Shown: one piece after another, positions 7,497-17,700 of the stretch | How the letters are laid out: each line of letters opens with the position of its first letter | Position numbering within the stretch: position 1 is the stretch's first letter | NCBI GenBank assembly: GCA_947503005.1 | Contig: CANNCA010000002.1 | Location: 434,001 to 498,000 of the forward strand | DNA: 64,000 nucleotides | Direction: 5' to 3' | From: an uncultured Flavobacteriaceae bacterium | GTDB lineage: Bacteria > Bacteroidota > Bacteroidia > Flavobacteriales > Flavobacteriaceae | Notes under the pieces: model-generated | Seen by the model: the letters and a program-made list of their open reading frames with translations, nothing else | The model's database searches: none | What the model was told of the DNA's origin: nothing | Translations under genes and position numbers: made by a program

Positions 7497-9071
7497 TCAT
7501 TTCGCCGATTCGGTGAAATCCTTTCCGCCAAGGTACTCGCAATCGTATAGAACTTTGGTTCCTTTGAAAGGCACTTCCGTTTTATTATAACCATAAGTGG
7601 TCCTTAAATTACGGGTCAAATCAATATCGTCAACATTCACTTGAATATCGTGCATTGTAAACTGGCACGGATGCTCGTAACCTGCTGCATGGGTAATTTC
7701 CACGAGCTCTTTACGGAAGGTTTTAAAGTACTGTGCCAATCGGTCGGATTTTAAGGGAATGCTGATACCTGCTTGACGCCACTTACTTTGTGTGGCAATT
7801 CCAGCGGGACACCTATTAGTATGGCACACTTGTGCTTGAATACAGCCAATACTCATCATGGCTTCACGAGCCACGTTGATACAATCGACACCCATGGCAA
7901 AAGCCATCGCCCCTTTGGCCGGAAAACCTAATTTCCCACTGCCAATGAATACGATTCTATTTGTAAGATTTCGGGTCTGAAAGACCTGATAAAGCGTCGA
8001 AAACCCATAGACCCAAGGCAGTGAAACATGGTCAGCAAAAGATGGGGGAGCGGCACCAGTACCACCTTCACCACCATCTACAGTGATAAAATCGGGACCT
8101 TTTCCGGTATCTGCCATTATATCTGCTAATTCTTCCCATTGGTCAATTTTACCAATGGCACCCTTGATGCCCACTGGCAGTCCAGTGATTTCAGCTATTT
8201 TTTCTATCAGTTCCATCAATTCCGGAACATTGTTAAACGCTTTGTGCGTAGCGGGGGAGAGAACATCCTTTCCAACTTCCACTCCACGAATCGCGGCAAT
8301 TTCCCTTGTGATTTTCGCTCCAGGTAGCACGCCGCCTTTACCCGGTTTCGCTCCCTGTGAAAGTTTAATTTCTATTGCTTTTATACAAGGATTGTCCTTA
8401 ACGAGTTTTTCAAGTTTCTCTAAAGAAAGGCTACCGTCCGAAGAACGTACACCAAAATAGCCCGTTCCAAAATGAAAGACAACGTCGCCACCTTGCTTGT
8501 GATAGGGGGAAAGACCTCCTTCGCCTGTATTATGGTATGCATTCGCCTTGGCCACGCCTTTGTTCATGGCTTCAACGGCAGCAGCGGATAACGAACCAAA
8601 ACTCATAGCTGAAACGTTGATAATAGAGGCGGGGCGATACGGTTTTTTTCGTTGATTGTATTCTCCCATCACCTTGGCGCAGGGCAAAAAATCAGTATAT
8701 GTTGCATTCGGATGATTTTCAGGGGTTTTGAAAGCCAGCATCTGATTTTTTACGAAAATATGTTGATGTTGATAAATGTCCCTGTCGGTGCCGAAACCTT
8801 CGTAGTTGTTCTCTTTTTTGGCAGACGCATAAATCCAACCCCTTTCGATACGATTGAATGGGAGTTCTTCGCGATTGTTTGCGACAAAGTACTGTCGCAT
8901 TTCAGGACCTACACTTTCCAACCAATATCGCAAATGCCCAACAACCGGATAATTATGGGAAATGGTATGCGCCTTTTGGATGAAGATATCTCGAAAAGCA
9001 ACGATTCCTAGAAACCCTAGAACATAGCCCCACCAAGGGACTGCTGAAAGTGTGTTTAAAAGCGTATCCAT
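7497..9071 (-). CDS. FMN-binding glutamate synthase family protein, membrane-tethered
   Basis: Corresponds to the FMN/Fe-S synthase domain of glutamate synthase (GltB2-like) without the amidotransferase domain. A hydrophobic N-terminal segment (about residues 10-28, WWGYVLGFLGIVAF) predicts membrane anchoring. The glycine-rich FMN barrel region includes GGLSPYHKQGGD, TVDGGEGGTGAAP and GSGKLGFPAKGAMAFAMG. The 3Fe-4S cysteine set is C410, C416, C421 (CIQAQVCHTNRC). Family members without the amidotransferase have unproven substrates and electron partners, so the reaction is not assigned. 524 residues is the usual length. No operon partner is apparent. Confidence 0.87.
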   Translation of the reverse strand: MDTLLNTLSAVPWWGYVLGFLGIVAFRDIFIQKAHTISHNYPVVGHLRYWLESVGPEMRQYFVANNREELPFNRIERGWIYASAKKENNYEGFGTDRDIYQHQHIFVKNQMLAFKTPENHPNATYTDFLPCAKVMGEYNQRKKPYRPASIINVSAMSFGSLSAAAVEAMNKGVAKANAYHNTGEGGLSPYHKQGGDVVFHFGTGYFGVRSSDGSLSLEKLEKLVKDNPCIKAIEIKLSQGAKPGKGGVLPGAKITREIAAIRGVEVGKDVLSPATHKAFNNVPELMELIEKIAEITGLPVGIKGAIGKIDQWEELADIMADTGKGPDFITVDGGEGGTGAAPPSFADHVSLPWVYGFSTLYQVFQTRNLTNRIVFIGSGKLGFPAKGAMAFAMGVDCINVAREAMMSIGCIQAQVCHTNRCPAGIATQSKWRQAGISIPLKSDRLAQYFKTFRKELVEITHAAGYEHPCQFTMHDIQVNVDDIDLTRNLRTTYGYNKTEVPFKGTKVLYDCEYLGGKDFTESAK

Positions 9072-9080
9072 ATTTTAAAG

Positions 9081-9098
9081 TGCAAGTGCAAGCGCAAG
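9081..9098. repeat. Short tandem hexamer repeat
   Basis: tgcaag, tgcaag, cgcaag occur in tandem, followed by a degenerate fourth unit. It lies just upstream of the FMN glutamate-synthase-like gene, 10-27 bases before its ATG, within a 138-base gap that otherwise holds only a TAACTTTG box (near 9160) with no downstream plus-strand gene. Confidence 0.4.
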
Positions 9099-9209
9099 TT
9101 CAAATTTAAATGCTGCCTTGATTCAGGTAAAAGGTTTAAAGTACTTCTGAGTATCGTATAACTTTGAACCTAGTACCGAAACGTAAATATTGCGTTACTT
9201 CCAATTGAA

Positions 9210-10523
9210 TTATTTCCCCTTTATCGGAGTTTCAAGCATTGGAGTTTTATCACTGTTCAAATAATCCAAACTCATTTCGGTCAACGTTCTGACCCCAAGA
9301 ATCAACCCACTATCATCTATTAAAAAATCAGGTGTATGATGAGGAAAAGACTCTGTGTTTCCAGGGGTCATTCCTCCTAAGAAAAAGAAAAATCCCGGTG
9401 CCTCTCTTTGAAAATAAGAGAAATCTTCCGCTCCGGTAATCGCTTTTTGGGTTTGAACATTTTCAGCACCTGCCGTCCGCTGCATAGTTGGTAACATTTG
9501 CTGTACCAATTCTGGATGATTGTAAGTGATATCGGTTGCATCCTTAATTTCGCAGGTAGCAGTTCCACCATATGCCTTTGCAATGGTCTCAACCATTTCG
9601 ACCATACGTTTGTTAAGCTTGTCCTTCATGTCATAATCCAGTGTACGTATCGTTCCAATCATCTCGGCATCTTCAGGAATAATGTTGAAGCGAACACCAC
9701 TCGTAATTTTGCCAACAGTTATTACGGCAGCTTCGTTGGTCAAATTGGTTTCTCTACTGATAATTGTTTGAAGTCCGTCTATAATCTTGGCACTGATCAA
9801 AATTGGATCCACACCAGACCATGGTTGCGAGCCGTGACTTTGCTTTCCTTCTACTTTGATGGTAAAACTTTGTGCTGCTGCCATTGTTCCTCCCGATTTA
9901 TAACGTATCACACCTACAGGAGTCTGAGAATTAATATGTAATCCGAATATGGCATCCACTTTTGGGTTTTCCATGACCCCTTCTTTTACCATTAAAAGTG
10001 CGCCACCTTCTTCACCGGGTGGTGGTCCTTCTTCAGAGGGTTGAAAAATAAATTTGACGGTGCCTTTGATCTTATCTTTGTTTTTTGAAAGCACTTCAGC
10101 GACGCCCATTAAAATAGCGGTGTGCGTATCATGTCCACAAGCGTGCATCACGGGTACTTCATTGCCCATAAATTCTCCCATGGCGGTAGACTTATATGGC
10201 AAGTCATTTCGTTCAGGTACTGGTAGTGCGTCGATATCTGCTCGTAGTGCGACAACCTTACCGGGTTGATCACCTTTGAGCAGGCCTACAACGCCGGTAT
10301 GTGCCACACCGGTTTGCACTTCGATTCCTAACGATTCCAAGTGCTCTGCAATTTTCGCTGCGGTTTTGAATTCACGGTTGCCCAATTCTGGATTTTGATG
10401 GATATCCCTTCGCCATTCAATGACTTTACTCTCTATGGCAGCATAGTCTTTTTGCAGTTTGTCACCTTGCGCTATTATAAAGAACCCTGAAAATAGTATT
10501 GAGGCTAGTAGTAATTTTTTCAT
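9210..10523 (-). CDS. Exported M20 family amidohydrolase (N-acyl amino acid/peptide hydrolase)
   Basis: A di-zinc metallohydrolase of the M20D (hippuricase/IAA-amino-acid hydrolase) type that cleaves N-acyl or aminoacyl amides. A signal peptide (about 1-19, ending IIAQ) implies a periplasmic location. Motifs include LRADIDALPV, the metal-binding MHACGHDTHTA, the catalytic/metal EEGPPPGEEGG loop, HINSQTPVG, and the late GAEDFSYF. An insertion domain for dimerisation lies around 215-330. 437 residues is typical. The gene follows the DsrE-like gene by 10 bases and probably shares its transcript. Confidence 0.88.
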   Translation of the reverse strand: MKKLLLASILFSGFFIIAQGDKLQKDYAAIESKVIEWRRDIHQNPELGNREFKTAAKIAEHLESLGIEVQTGVAHTGVVGLLKGDQPGKVVALRADIDALPVPERNDLPYKSTAMGEFMGNEVPVMHACGHDTHTAILMGVAEVLSKNKDKIKGTVKFIFQPSEEGPPPGEEGGALLMVKEGVMENPKVDAIFGLHINSQTPVGVIRYKSGGTMAAAQSFTIKVEGKQSHGSQPWSGVDPILISAKIIDGLQTIISRETNLTNEAAVITVGKITSGVRFNIIPEDAEMIGTIRTLDYDMKDKLNKRMVEMVETIAKAYGGTATCEIKDATDITYNHPELVQQMLPTMQRTAGAENVQTQKAITGAEDFSYFQREAPGFFFFLGGMTPGNTESFPHHTPDFLIDDSGLILGVRTLTEMSLDYLNSDKTPMLETPIKGK

Positions 10524-10533
10524 GTATATATAT

Positions 10534-11076
10534 TTAAAATTTAATTAGTCTGTAACCATCGTCTTGTAATTGTATTAAGGCTGTCATCGCTGAAAGCGAA
10601 AATTGCACCCCTTCTAAAAGCTCATCACGAGGAAAATCACGCGCAACCGAAGATTGTCCGCAGAAAATAATCTCTCCACCAGCTTCCTGTAACGCTTTGA
10701 TTAATTCACTGTTGGGGTTTTTTGTCCCATATCTCTTTTCATAGGCCTCATCTGTAATTACATCTTTCGAAGCTTTGTTGTGTACCACCAGAGCGACCTT
10801 CAAGTTTTCCACTGGAACGCCACTTTGGGCATGCATGTTTAGAAATCGTGCAGCAGTTTCAATACTCGCATTGATGGCATCATGACTTTCGGGACTGTTC
10901 ATGATATCGAAAACGGCCTTGTAGGTTTTGTTGGTATCAACTTTGAAATCAGGATTTTCAATTGCCCATACCTTACCAAAGTCTTTAATAATGGGACCTG
11001 TAGATTTATCTTGAGCGGTGATTGAAATCGGAAGTAGAGATAAAATTAAGAGTATCGGAAAGTACTTAGTTTTCAT
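10534..11076 (-). CDS. Exported DsrE-like protein
   Basis: Signal peptide (about 1-21, ending ITAQ) followed by a DsrE/DsrF-like alpha/beta domain, recognisable from YKAVFDIMNSPESHDAINAS, the strand LKVALVVHN and the FCGQSS segment with a single conserved-position cysteine. DsrE family members handle persulfide sulfur or serve as small-molecule-binding domains; here the export signal points to a periplasmic role. It is the first gene of a probable two-gene operon with the M20 amidohydrolase (10-base gap). The functional link between them is unknown. Confidence 0.78.
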   Translation of the reverse strand: MKTKYFPILLILSLLPISITAQDKSTGPIIKDFGKVWAIENPDFKVDTNKTYKAVFDIMNSPESHDAINASIETAARFLNMHAQSGVPVENLKVALVVHNKASKDVITDEAYEKRYGTKNPNSELIKALQEAGGEIIFCGQSSVARDFPRDELLEGVQFSLSAMTALIQLQDDGYRLIKF

Positions 11077-11208
11077 TCTATAAATGTTCTAACGCTAAAT
11101 ATATTCAAATTCGGTAAAACCCATGTCCATTGTTCATAATTATTGAAACCATGTTTTTCTGATAACCGTTATTATGGCTAAATTCACCTTCCCATAAAAT
11201 CGCAAAGA

Positions 11209-13536
11209 TTGAAGAATTTTATTGATGACTTGAATGACGCCCAAAAGGCACCTGTTTTGCACAAGGACGGACCTTTGATGGTGATTGCTGGAGCAGGTTC
11301 GGGTAAGACCCGTGTTTTGACCTATCGCATAGCACACTTGATGGGGCAAGGAGTTGATGCTTTCAACATATTGGCATTGACCTTTACCAATAAGGCGGCA
11401 CGCGAAATGAAAAAACGTATTGCCGATATTGTTGGTACATCAGAGGCGAAAAATCTTTGGATGGGAACTTTTCATTCCGTTTTTGCGAAACTGTTACGTT
11501 TCGACGGGGACAAGTTAGGCTTTCCAAGTAATTTTACCATTTACGATACCCAAGATTCTCAACGTTTGATTGCATCCATTATAAAAGAAATGGGCCTCGA
11601 CAAGGATATATATAAATACAAGCAAGTACAAAATCGTATTTCCTCCTATAAAAATAGTTTGATTACGGTCAAGGCTTATTTTAATGATCCTGAGCTAATG
11701 GAAGCTGATGCCATGTCGAAACGGCCTAGAATGGGTGACATCTACCAAAATTACGTAGATCGCTGTTTTAAGGCAGGCGCGATGGATTTTGATGATCTGT
11801 TACTAAGAACGAATGAACTATTAAACCGCTTTCCCGACGTGTTGGCCAAATACCAAGACCGCTTTCGTTATATTTTGGTCGATGAGTATCAAGATACCAA
11901 CCATTCGCAGTACTTAATTGTAAAAGCTTTATCTGACAGATACCAGAATATATGTGTGGTAGGCGATGATGCGCAGAGTATTTATTCCTTTCGAGGGGCG
12001 AACATTAGCAACATCCTGAATTTTCAAAAAGACTATGATGATGTTGGCATGTATCGTCTAGAACAGAATTACCGTTCGACCAAGAACATTGTAAACGCTG
12101 CAAATTCAATTATTGCAAAGAACAAGAACCAATTGGAAAAGGTTGTTTGGACCGCCAATGATGAAGGGGCGGCGATCAAAATACATCGTAGCCCTACAGA
12201 TGCCGAAGAAGGGCGCTATGTGGCAGGTTCCATTTGGGACAACCGTATGAACCACCAAATGCCCAACGGGCATTTTGCAGTGCTTTATCGAACCAATTCA
12301 CAATCTCGGGCAATTGAAGACGCACTTCGGAAACGTGATATTCCCTACCGGATTTATGGTGGATTGTCCTTTTATCAACGAAAGGAAATTAAGGATGTAC
12401 TCTCCTATCTTCGACTGGTCATCAACCCTAAAGATGAGGAGGCCTTAAAACGGGTTATCAATTTTCCAGCAAGGGGAATTGGAAATACCACCGTGGATAA
12501 ACTCGTAGTAGCTGCGAATCACTATGGAAGATCCATTTTTGAAGTTATTGAGAATCTCGACAAAATTGAATTGAAGATCAATGCAGGCACTAAACGAAAA
12601 TTGCAAGATTTCGTCACCATGATTAAGAGCTTTCAGATCATGAGTGAAAGTGTGGATGCTTTTACCTTATCCGAACATGTTGCAAAAAAAACTGGTATTC
12701 TTTTGGAATTTAAGAAAGATGGTACTCCCGAAGGAATTGCCCGCATGGAGAACATTGAGGAGTTACTCAACGGTATTCAAGATTTTGTTGAAGGGCAAAG
12801 AGAAATCGATGAGGCCACCGGAAGTATTTCAGAATTTCTAGAGGACGTTGCCTTAGCAACCGATTTGGACAAAGATACCGGAGATGATGACCGTGTGGCC
12901 CTTATGACCATTCACTTGGCAAAAGGATTGGAATTTCCCTATGTATATATCGTGGGAATGGAAGAAGACCTTTTTCCATCGGCTATGAGTATGAATACGC
13001 GTAGTGAACTAGAGGAGGAGCGAAGGTTGTTTTATGTTGCCTTGACAAGAGCGGAAAAACAGGCGTATTTAACCTATACCCAAAACCGTTATCGTTGGGG
13101 AAAACTGATTGATGCGGAGCCCAGTCGTTTTTTGGAAGAGATTGACGAGCAATATGTAGAGAATCTCACCCCAATTGACAATGCCGCCTATCGCTACAAA
13201 CCGCTAATTGATGCCGATATTTTTGGAGAAGTAGATAAAAGTAGACTTCGACAAGCAAAACCTAAAAACGGTACACCGCCCTTGGTTGGAAAACCTAATG
13301 AAAAACAATTGCGCAAACTTCGCAAATTAAAACCGGAACTAGCTTCGCCTGTTGGAAATACCAATAAGATCGACCCTAATTTAGCGGAAGGTGCATTAGT
13401 CAATCATACACGATTTGGTCGCGGAAAGGTCTTGAAAATAGAAGGCATGGGGAACGACAAGAAAGCTGAAATTCAATTTGAGAAAGGTGATATTAAAAAG
13501 TTGTTGTTACGCTTTGCCAAGCTTGAGGTACTTTAA
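11209..13536 (+). CDS. pcrA: UvrD/PcrA-family ATP-dependent DNA helicase
   Basis: SF1A 3'-5' helicase acting in repair and in clearing replication obstacles. Motif I AGAGSGKT is at residues 27-34. Motif II appears as VDEYQDTN, motif III as GDDAQSIYSFRGA, motif IV as QNYRST, motif V/VI as TIHLAKGLEF and VALTRAE. The C-terminal Tudor-like domain characteristic of PcrA is present (from about 720, VNHTRFGRGKVLKIEG). The start is TTG at 11209: no in-frame ATG precedes it and the next in-frame ATG (11278) would remove the N-terminal Q-motif. It converges with the next lipoprotein gene, overlapping by four bases. Confidence 0.93.
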   Translation: MKNFIDDLNDAQKAPVLHKDGPLMVIAGAGSGKTRVLTYRIAHLMGQGVDAFNILALTFTNKAAREMKKRIADIVGTSEAKNLWMGTFHSVFAKLLRFDGDKLGFPSNFTIYDTQDSQRLIASIIKEMGLDKDIYKYKQVQNRISSYKNSLITVKAYFNDPELMEADAMSKRPRMGDIYQNYVDRCFKAGAMDFDDLLLRTNELLNRFPDVLAKYQDRFRYILVDEYQDTNHSQYLIVKALSDRYQNICVVGDDAQSIYSFRGANISNILNFQKDYDDVGMYRLEQNYRSTKNIVNAANSIIAKNKNQLEKVVWTANDEGAAIKIHRSPTDAEEGRYVAGSIWDNRMNHQMPNGHFAVLYRTNSQSRAIEDALRKRDIPYRIYGGLSFYQRKEIKDVLSYLRLVINPKDEEALKRVINFPARGIGNTTVDKLVVAANHYGRSIFEVIENLDKIELKINAGTKRKLQDFVTMIKSFQIMSESVDAFTLSEHVAKKTGILLEFKKDGTPEGIARMENIEELLNGIQDFVEGQREIDEATGSISEFLEDVALATDLDKDTGDDDRVALMTIHLAKGLEFPYVYIVGMEEDLFPSAMSMNTRSELEEERRLFYVALTRAEKQAYLTYTQNRYRWGKLIDAEPSRFLEEIDEQYVENLTPIDNAAYRYKPLIDADIFGEVDKSRLRQAKPKNGTPPLVGKPNEKQLRKLRKLKPELASPVGNTNKIDPNLAEGALVNHTRFGRGKVLKIEGMGNDKKAEIQFEKGDIKKLLLRFAKLEVL

Positions 13537-13994
13537 TTTTTGGGTCTACTGCGATACAAAATTGGTGCTTTTTCTTTGATGTCGCTGACTTTGGTATATT
13601 TTAATTTGCTATCCAGGGTTTTGAAGGCTACAATTGCTTCATCCGGCTGCAATTGAAACATTTCTTGCATTTTTATACCCTCTTTCTCATCGGGCATTTC
13701 AGTTGTTCCTTTTTTCGTATAGGCAGCTACAAGGGTTGATAAGCCATTTTCGGTTTTAATTTCACATTGCAAGGCACGCCCTCTAAAGTAGATTTTTTCA
13801 AAAGACATGTCGTTCATAGCTTCTGCAATGCTAATCTTAAGTTCTGCCCCCGAGCCGCTTTCTTCTCGTCCTCCCGACCACGGTTGAAAACTACTTTGGC
13901 CAATTTCAAATGGAATACCACTTGTTTCAAGCTTTTTTTGCGATGTACAACCTATCAGACTTAGAATAAAAGTAGCTATTAAAATATTTTTCAT
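13533..13994 (-). CDS. Small hypothetical lipoprotein
   Basis: 153 residues starting at the ATG at 13994 (MKNILIATFILSLIGCTSQK), which gives a clean lipoprotein signal with predicted lipidated Cys16; an upstream in-frame ATG at 14030 would spoil it. The mature part has a short beta-rich body with SFQPWSGGREESGSGAEL near residues 30-47. No family recognised. Its stop overlaps the pcrA stop by four bases in convergent orientation, and its gene lies 44 bases downstream of the FN3-like lipoprotein gene, so read-through transcription is possible. Confidence 0.65.
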   Translation of the reverse strand: MKNILIATFILSLIGCTSQKKLETSGIPFEIGQSSFQPWSGGREESGSGAELKISIAEAMNDMSFEKIYFRGRALQCEIKTENGLSTLVAAYTKKGTTEMPDEKEGIKMQEMFQLQPDEAIVAFKTLDSKLKYTKVSDIKEKAPILYRSRPKN

Positions 13995-14038
13995 TGTAAT
14001 GCTTTTAGAGGTCATACCTAATTGGGACAAATAACTTT

Positions 14039-14755
14039 TTAACTACTTACTTTAAATTCGAAAACTTCAGACTGGGAGGTGTTTCCTTGTGAATCTGTAC
14101 TGATAACCGTCCAATAATAGATGTTTCCAATCGTCACAGAAGTATCAAGATTATCTTCCGTTGTTGTACCCAAGCTTTCGGTAGGAGACTCAGTTGTTCC
14201 AAAAAACACTTCGTATGTTGTGATATCGTCATCAATATCGGTTCCTTTCCATTGTAGGTTTACCGTACCTCCGCTGTTTGCTACATCAGCGCCTCTTGTT
14301 GGGTTGATAGCTTCAGCGGGGAATGGAGCATAATTCTCAATTCCTGGGCCCTGATTGTAAAACTTGAACTTGGGACTTTCAGCAGTTACGCTCGTACCAG
14401 TTGCTTTTGAAATTACGAACCACTCGTAAGGAGTACCCCTGTCAATAGTAACTTCCGTCTGTTCTGCATTTACGGCGGTTGTACTAGTCTGATTGGTACT
14501 CAAGTTTCTGATACTAATGACATAACTGTCCGTATCTTCTGAAGCGTTCCATTGAAAAGTTACGCGACTTTTTAATTCATCGATAATAACCCCTTCATTA
14601 CATTCCGTATTATCTCCCGGAAATATGAGGGTAGTTGCCTTTGGATCCGGAACCATCTGTTGGGGTGGAGTAGGGGTCGGCGAATCATCACCTCCGCCTC
14701 CGCAGGATAGCATGAAAAGCGAAGAAACTATCGCTATTTTATATAGGATTCTCAT
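14039..14755 (-). CDS. Lipoprotein with two fibronectin-type-III-like domains
   Basis: A lipoprotein signal with predicted lipidated Cys18 (FMLSCGGGGDD) is followed by a Gly/Asp then Thr/Pro linker. Two beta-sandwich repeats of FN3-like pattern follow, about residues 38-130 (VTFQWNASEDTDSYVISI) and 145-238 (VNLQWKGTDIDDDITTYEVFFG, ending YYWTVISTDSQGN). It is probably surface exposed. The ATG overlaps the stop of the 1419-residue T9SS cargo gene (ATGA, four bases), so the two are translationally coupled and may act together at the surface. Confidence 0.78.
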   Translation of the reverse strand: MRILYKIAIVSSLFMLSCGGGGDDSPTPTPPQQMVPDPKATTLIFPGDNTECNEGVIIDELKSRVTFQWNASEDTDSYVISIRNLSTNQTSTTAVNAEQTEVTIDRGTPYEWFVISKATGTSVTAESPKFKFYNQGPGIENYAPFPAEAINPTRGADVANSGGTVNLQWKGTDIDDDITTYEVFFGTTESPTESLGTTTEDNLDTSVTIGNIYYWTVISTDSQGNTSQSEVFEFKVSS

Positions 14756-17700
14756 TTTCGTATGATTTTATAGGTTAACAACTGGGCATCAGCCTTAACG
14801 TTTACGATGTAAATTCCCTTAGCAAGCCTGTCGACATTGAATCGCACGCTATTATTAGTTATTGGAATGGTTTTATTGAACACGACCGATTTTCCACTCG
14901 TACTGAACAGACTCAACGTTACTTCATTCAAATTTAAATTCCCCAAAAAAATGGTCAAATCACCTCCTTCGATAGGGTTAGGATAAATTATCACATCATT
15001 GCTCAAAACAATAGTTTCTTCATGTTTACCTTGACAAAATTTATTGGTATGAATGGATAATTTATTTTCCACCGAATTTAAAGGCAAGGTTATTTTACTT
15101 TCACTAGTGACGAATACTTCATCGTTTAAAGTGATGAAATATTCGCTTCCACCGGATAAATCAAGTGAAACTTCGTTATCTAAACTACTCACCTTCGACG
15201 ATACCGATAATGCCTCCGGCTGCGGAATGTTAATGTTGAAACAATTTTCGTAATCCGGGTTTTCAGCCAAAGTGATGCAGATGGTATAATCCCCGGCTTG
15301 CAAATCATTGAAAGCTGTCATATCGGTAAATTCATTTGCGATGGGTGCGCTTCCTCCCGTTAACGTAGCTGTATAGCTGAAATTCTCCGTGGCATTAATT
15401 GTGACACTGCCATCATCACTAGCAATACATGATTCACCCTTTGTCAATACACTGAAATTGTTGAATGGCAATGAGAAAACCTCACAGCCCGTAACATCAA
15501 TAGCTGCTCCGGGCGGGGTAGTAGGGCAGGTGTCTAATGCATTGGCCAAACCGTCATTATCAACATCATTATCGCAAACATCACCGATACCATCACCATC
15601 AAAATCCGCTTGGTCTGCATTTGGCGTAAAGGGACAATTATCTTCTAGGTCTAAAATACCGTCATTATCATCATCTGGGTCGCAAAGATCACCTTCTCCA
15701 TCGCCATCATTATTGGCCTGATCCGCATTAGCTACTAATGGGCAATTGTCATCTACGTCTAAAATACCATCGTTATCATCATCTTCATCGTCTTCGAAGC
15801 CTGAGACTACAAAGTCATCTATGATAACTCCTTCTTCATTAGTGAATGGATCTGACTCAAAAACAATTCTAAACAATATATTATTTTCAGTGGTGAGATT
15901 TGCTTCACCTAAGGCAGCATTGGCAACAAAATCATAACTATATTCCTTCATTTCAGCATCCGTACCCGTCCATTGACCGCCAGGACAGACCTGACAGTCA
16001 TCGTCATCTCCTGAACTTATATTGGTTCTATCACTTGTGAACCAATTGGGTTGGCTGTTAGTTGTACCTAAAAGATTCCAGTTGGCTCCAGAATTAATGG
16101 AATATTCAACATATACAACATCCCAATTGAACTCTAAATCATAGGCCATATTAAATTTGAGCTTAGGAGCTAAAATTGTAGTAAGGTCGTAACATTTACT
16201 TAAAAGTATAGATTTTGTACCATCGGGATGATTGCCATCCAAGTTTGTGCCATATACCTGTGTTCCAGAACTTGCAGTGTTGAGCAGGGTACCATTGGGA
16301 ACCCCAAGTTCCCACAATACTTCATCAGAGCCTACATTATAAGGAATAAGATCTAGATCGGAATCATCTTCGAAGGTGTAAATGTCATTAACTTGAGTAG
16401 GTTCATTTAAAAAGAAATTACTTTTAGCGGAATTATTGTCATCAAAGGCATCATTTTCAATGGTAACGGAAGCCTCCAATGCGATTCTTCCAATAGTGGG
16501 AATGTTGAACGAAGGAAATGGAATAGTAATGACATCTTCTGGGGCAAGATTTCCCGTCCAATCAAAGTTTACTGGTGCTTCTCCATTTATAGTGTAAGTG
16601 ATATCAATTGCCGTTATTGGATTAACCCCCATATTCTGAACAGTAATTTCAGGAAGGGTTCCTGCACAAAAAACAGCGTTTTCTTCAGGAAACATACTTA
16701 CAATACGAATGTCATTGTCAGGAATTTGAATAGGAATTGGAGATTGCCATATTCCCCGCCCGTAAGTAGCTGCGGTAATCAATCCGGCATCCAAGGAGAT
16801 GTCCAAATCACTTACTGCAGTATTAGGGAAACCCGTAAAATAGTCTTCCCACTCAGTCAAGGTATCATCAATTCGGTAGACGCCCAAACTAGTCCCTACG
16901 TATACAGGATTATCAGCGTCTCTTCCTTGATGGACAATGGAAAGATACGCTTGATCTGTAGGGAGATTACCCGTAATTTCTTCAACAATTTCATTATTAC
17001 CATCAATGGTCAACTTAAATACACCTCTTTCATTTGGCTGAAATCTTTGCGGAATTCCGACCCGGTTAGAAGTAGTGACGTATAAAATATTTCCATTCGA
17101 ACTGTTGACGGTCATATCAGCAATATTGGAATCAAATCGATGTAATAAAGAAAACGTGTCCCCGCCGTTTTGACTTCTAAAAATAGTTCCGTTTTCCACA
17201 GCGTAAATAATATCAGGATTGTTAGGGTCAATTTCAAGGTCATCAAGATTAGTTGTGCCTACACCAGAAAGCTTTTCCCAGGCATTACCCGCTAACCGAT
17301 ATACCCCATCAAAACCAGAATACACTTCACCATTACTACTTACGGCCAATGGGGTAATCCAATTTCCTTGTACCCCTGGATTTCCGACCAGCCCGGTAGA
17401 TTGACCTGAGCTATTTGAAAAGAAAAGGGTACTGCCAAATTGAGAGAATCCGTAAATGAGGTTACTATTAGAAGGGTCTATTTCATAATCCATACCATCA
17501 CCACCAGTATATACATTCCAATTTCCGGCATCTCGAACGAAACCAGAATTATCTTGAAGTCCGCCTGCCATTTTTCCAGCGTCATTCTTAGCTACCGAAA
17601 TGCGATAGAACTGGCTAATCGCAATACCGGCGGTCAAATCAGTAAATGAGACACCTTCGTCCGTAGATACATAAATGCCACCGTCGCTACCACAAAATAG

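Noticed and set aside
8083-8460. 125-codon plus-strand frame
   Set aside because: Antisense shadow of the FMN glutamate-synthase-like gene, whose motifs occupy the other strand.
9150-9175. TAACTTTG box suggesting a plus-strand promoter
   Set aside because: No plus-strand gene lies downstream; it faces the 3' end of the M20 gene, so it is probably a chance match.
9498-9941. 147-codon plus-strand frame
   Set aside because: Antisense shadow of the M20 amidohydrolase gene; the metal-binding motifs are on the minus strand.
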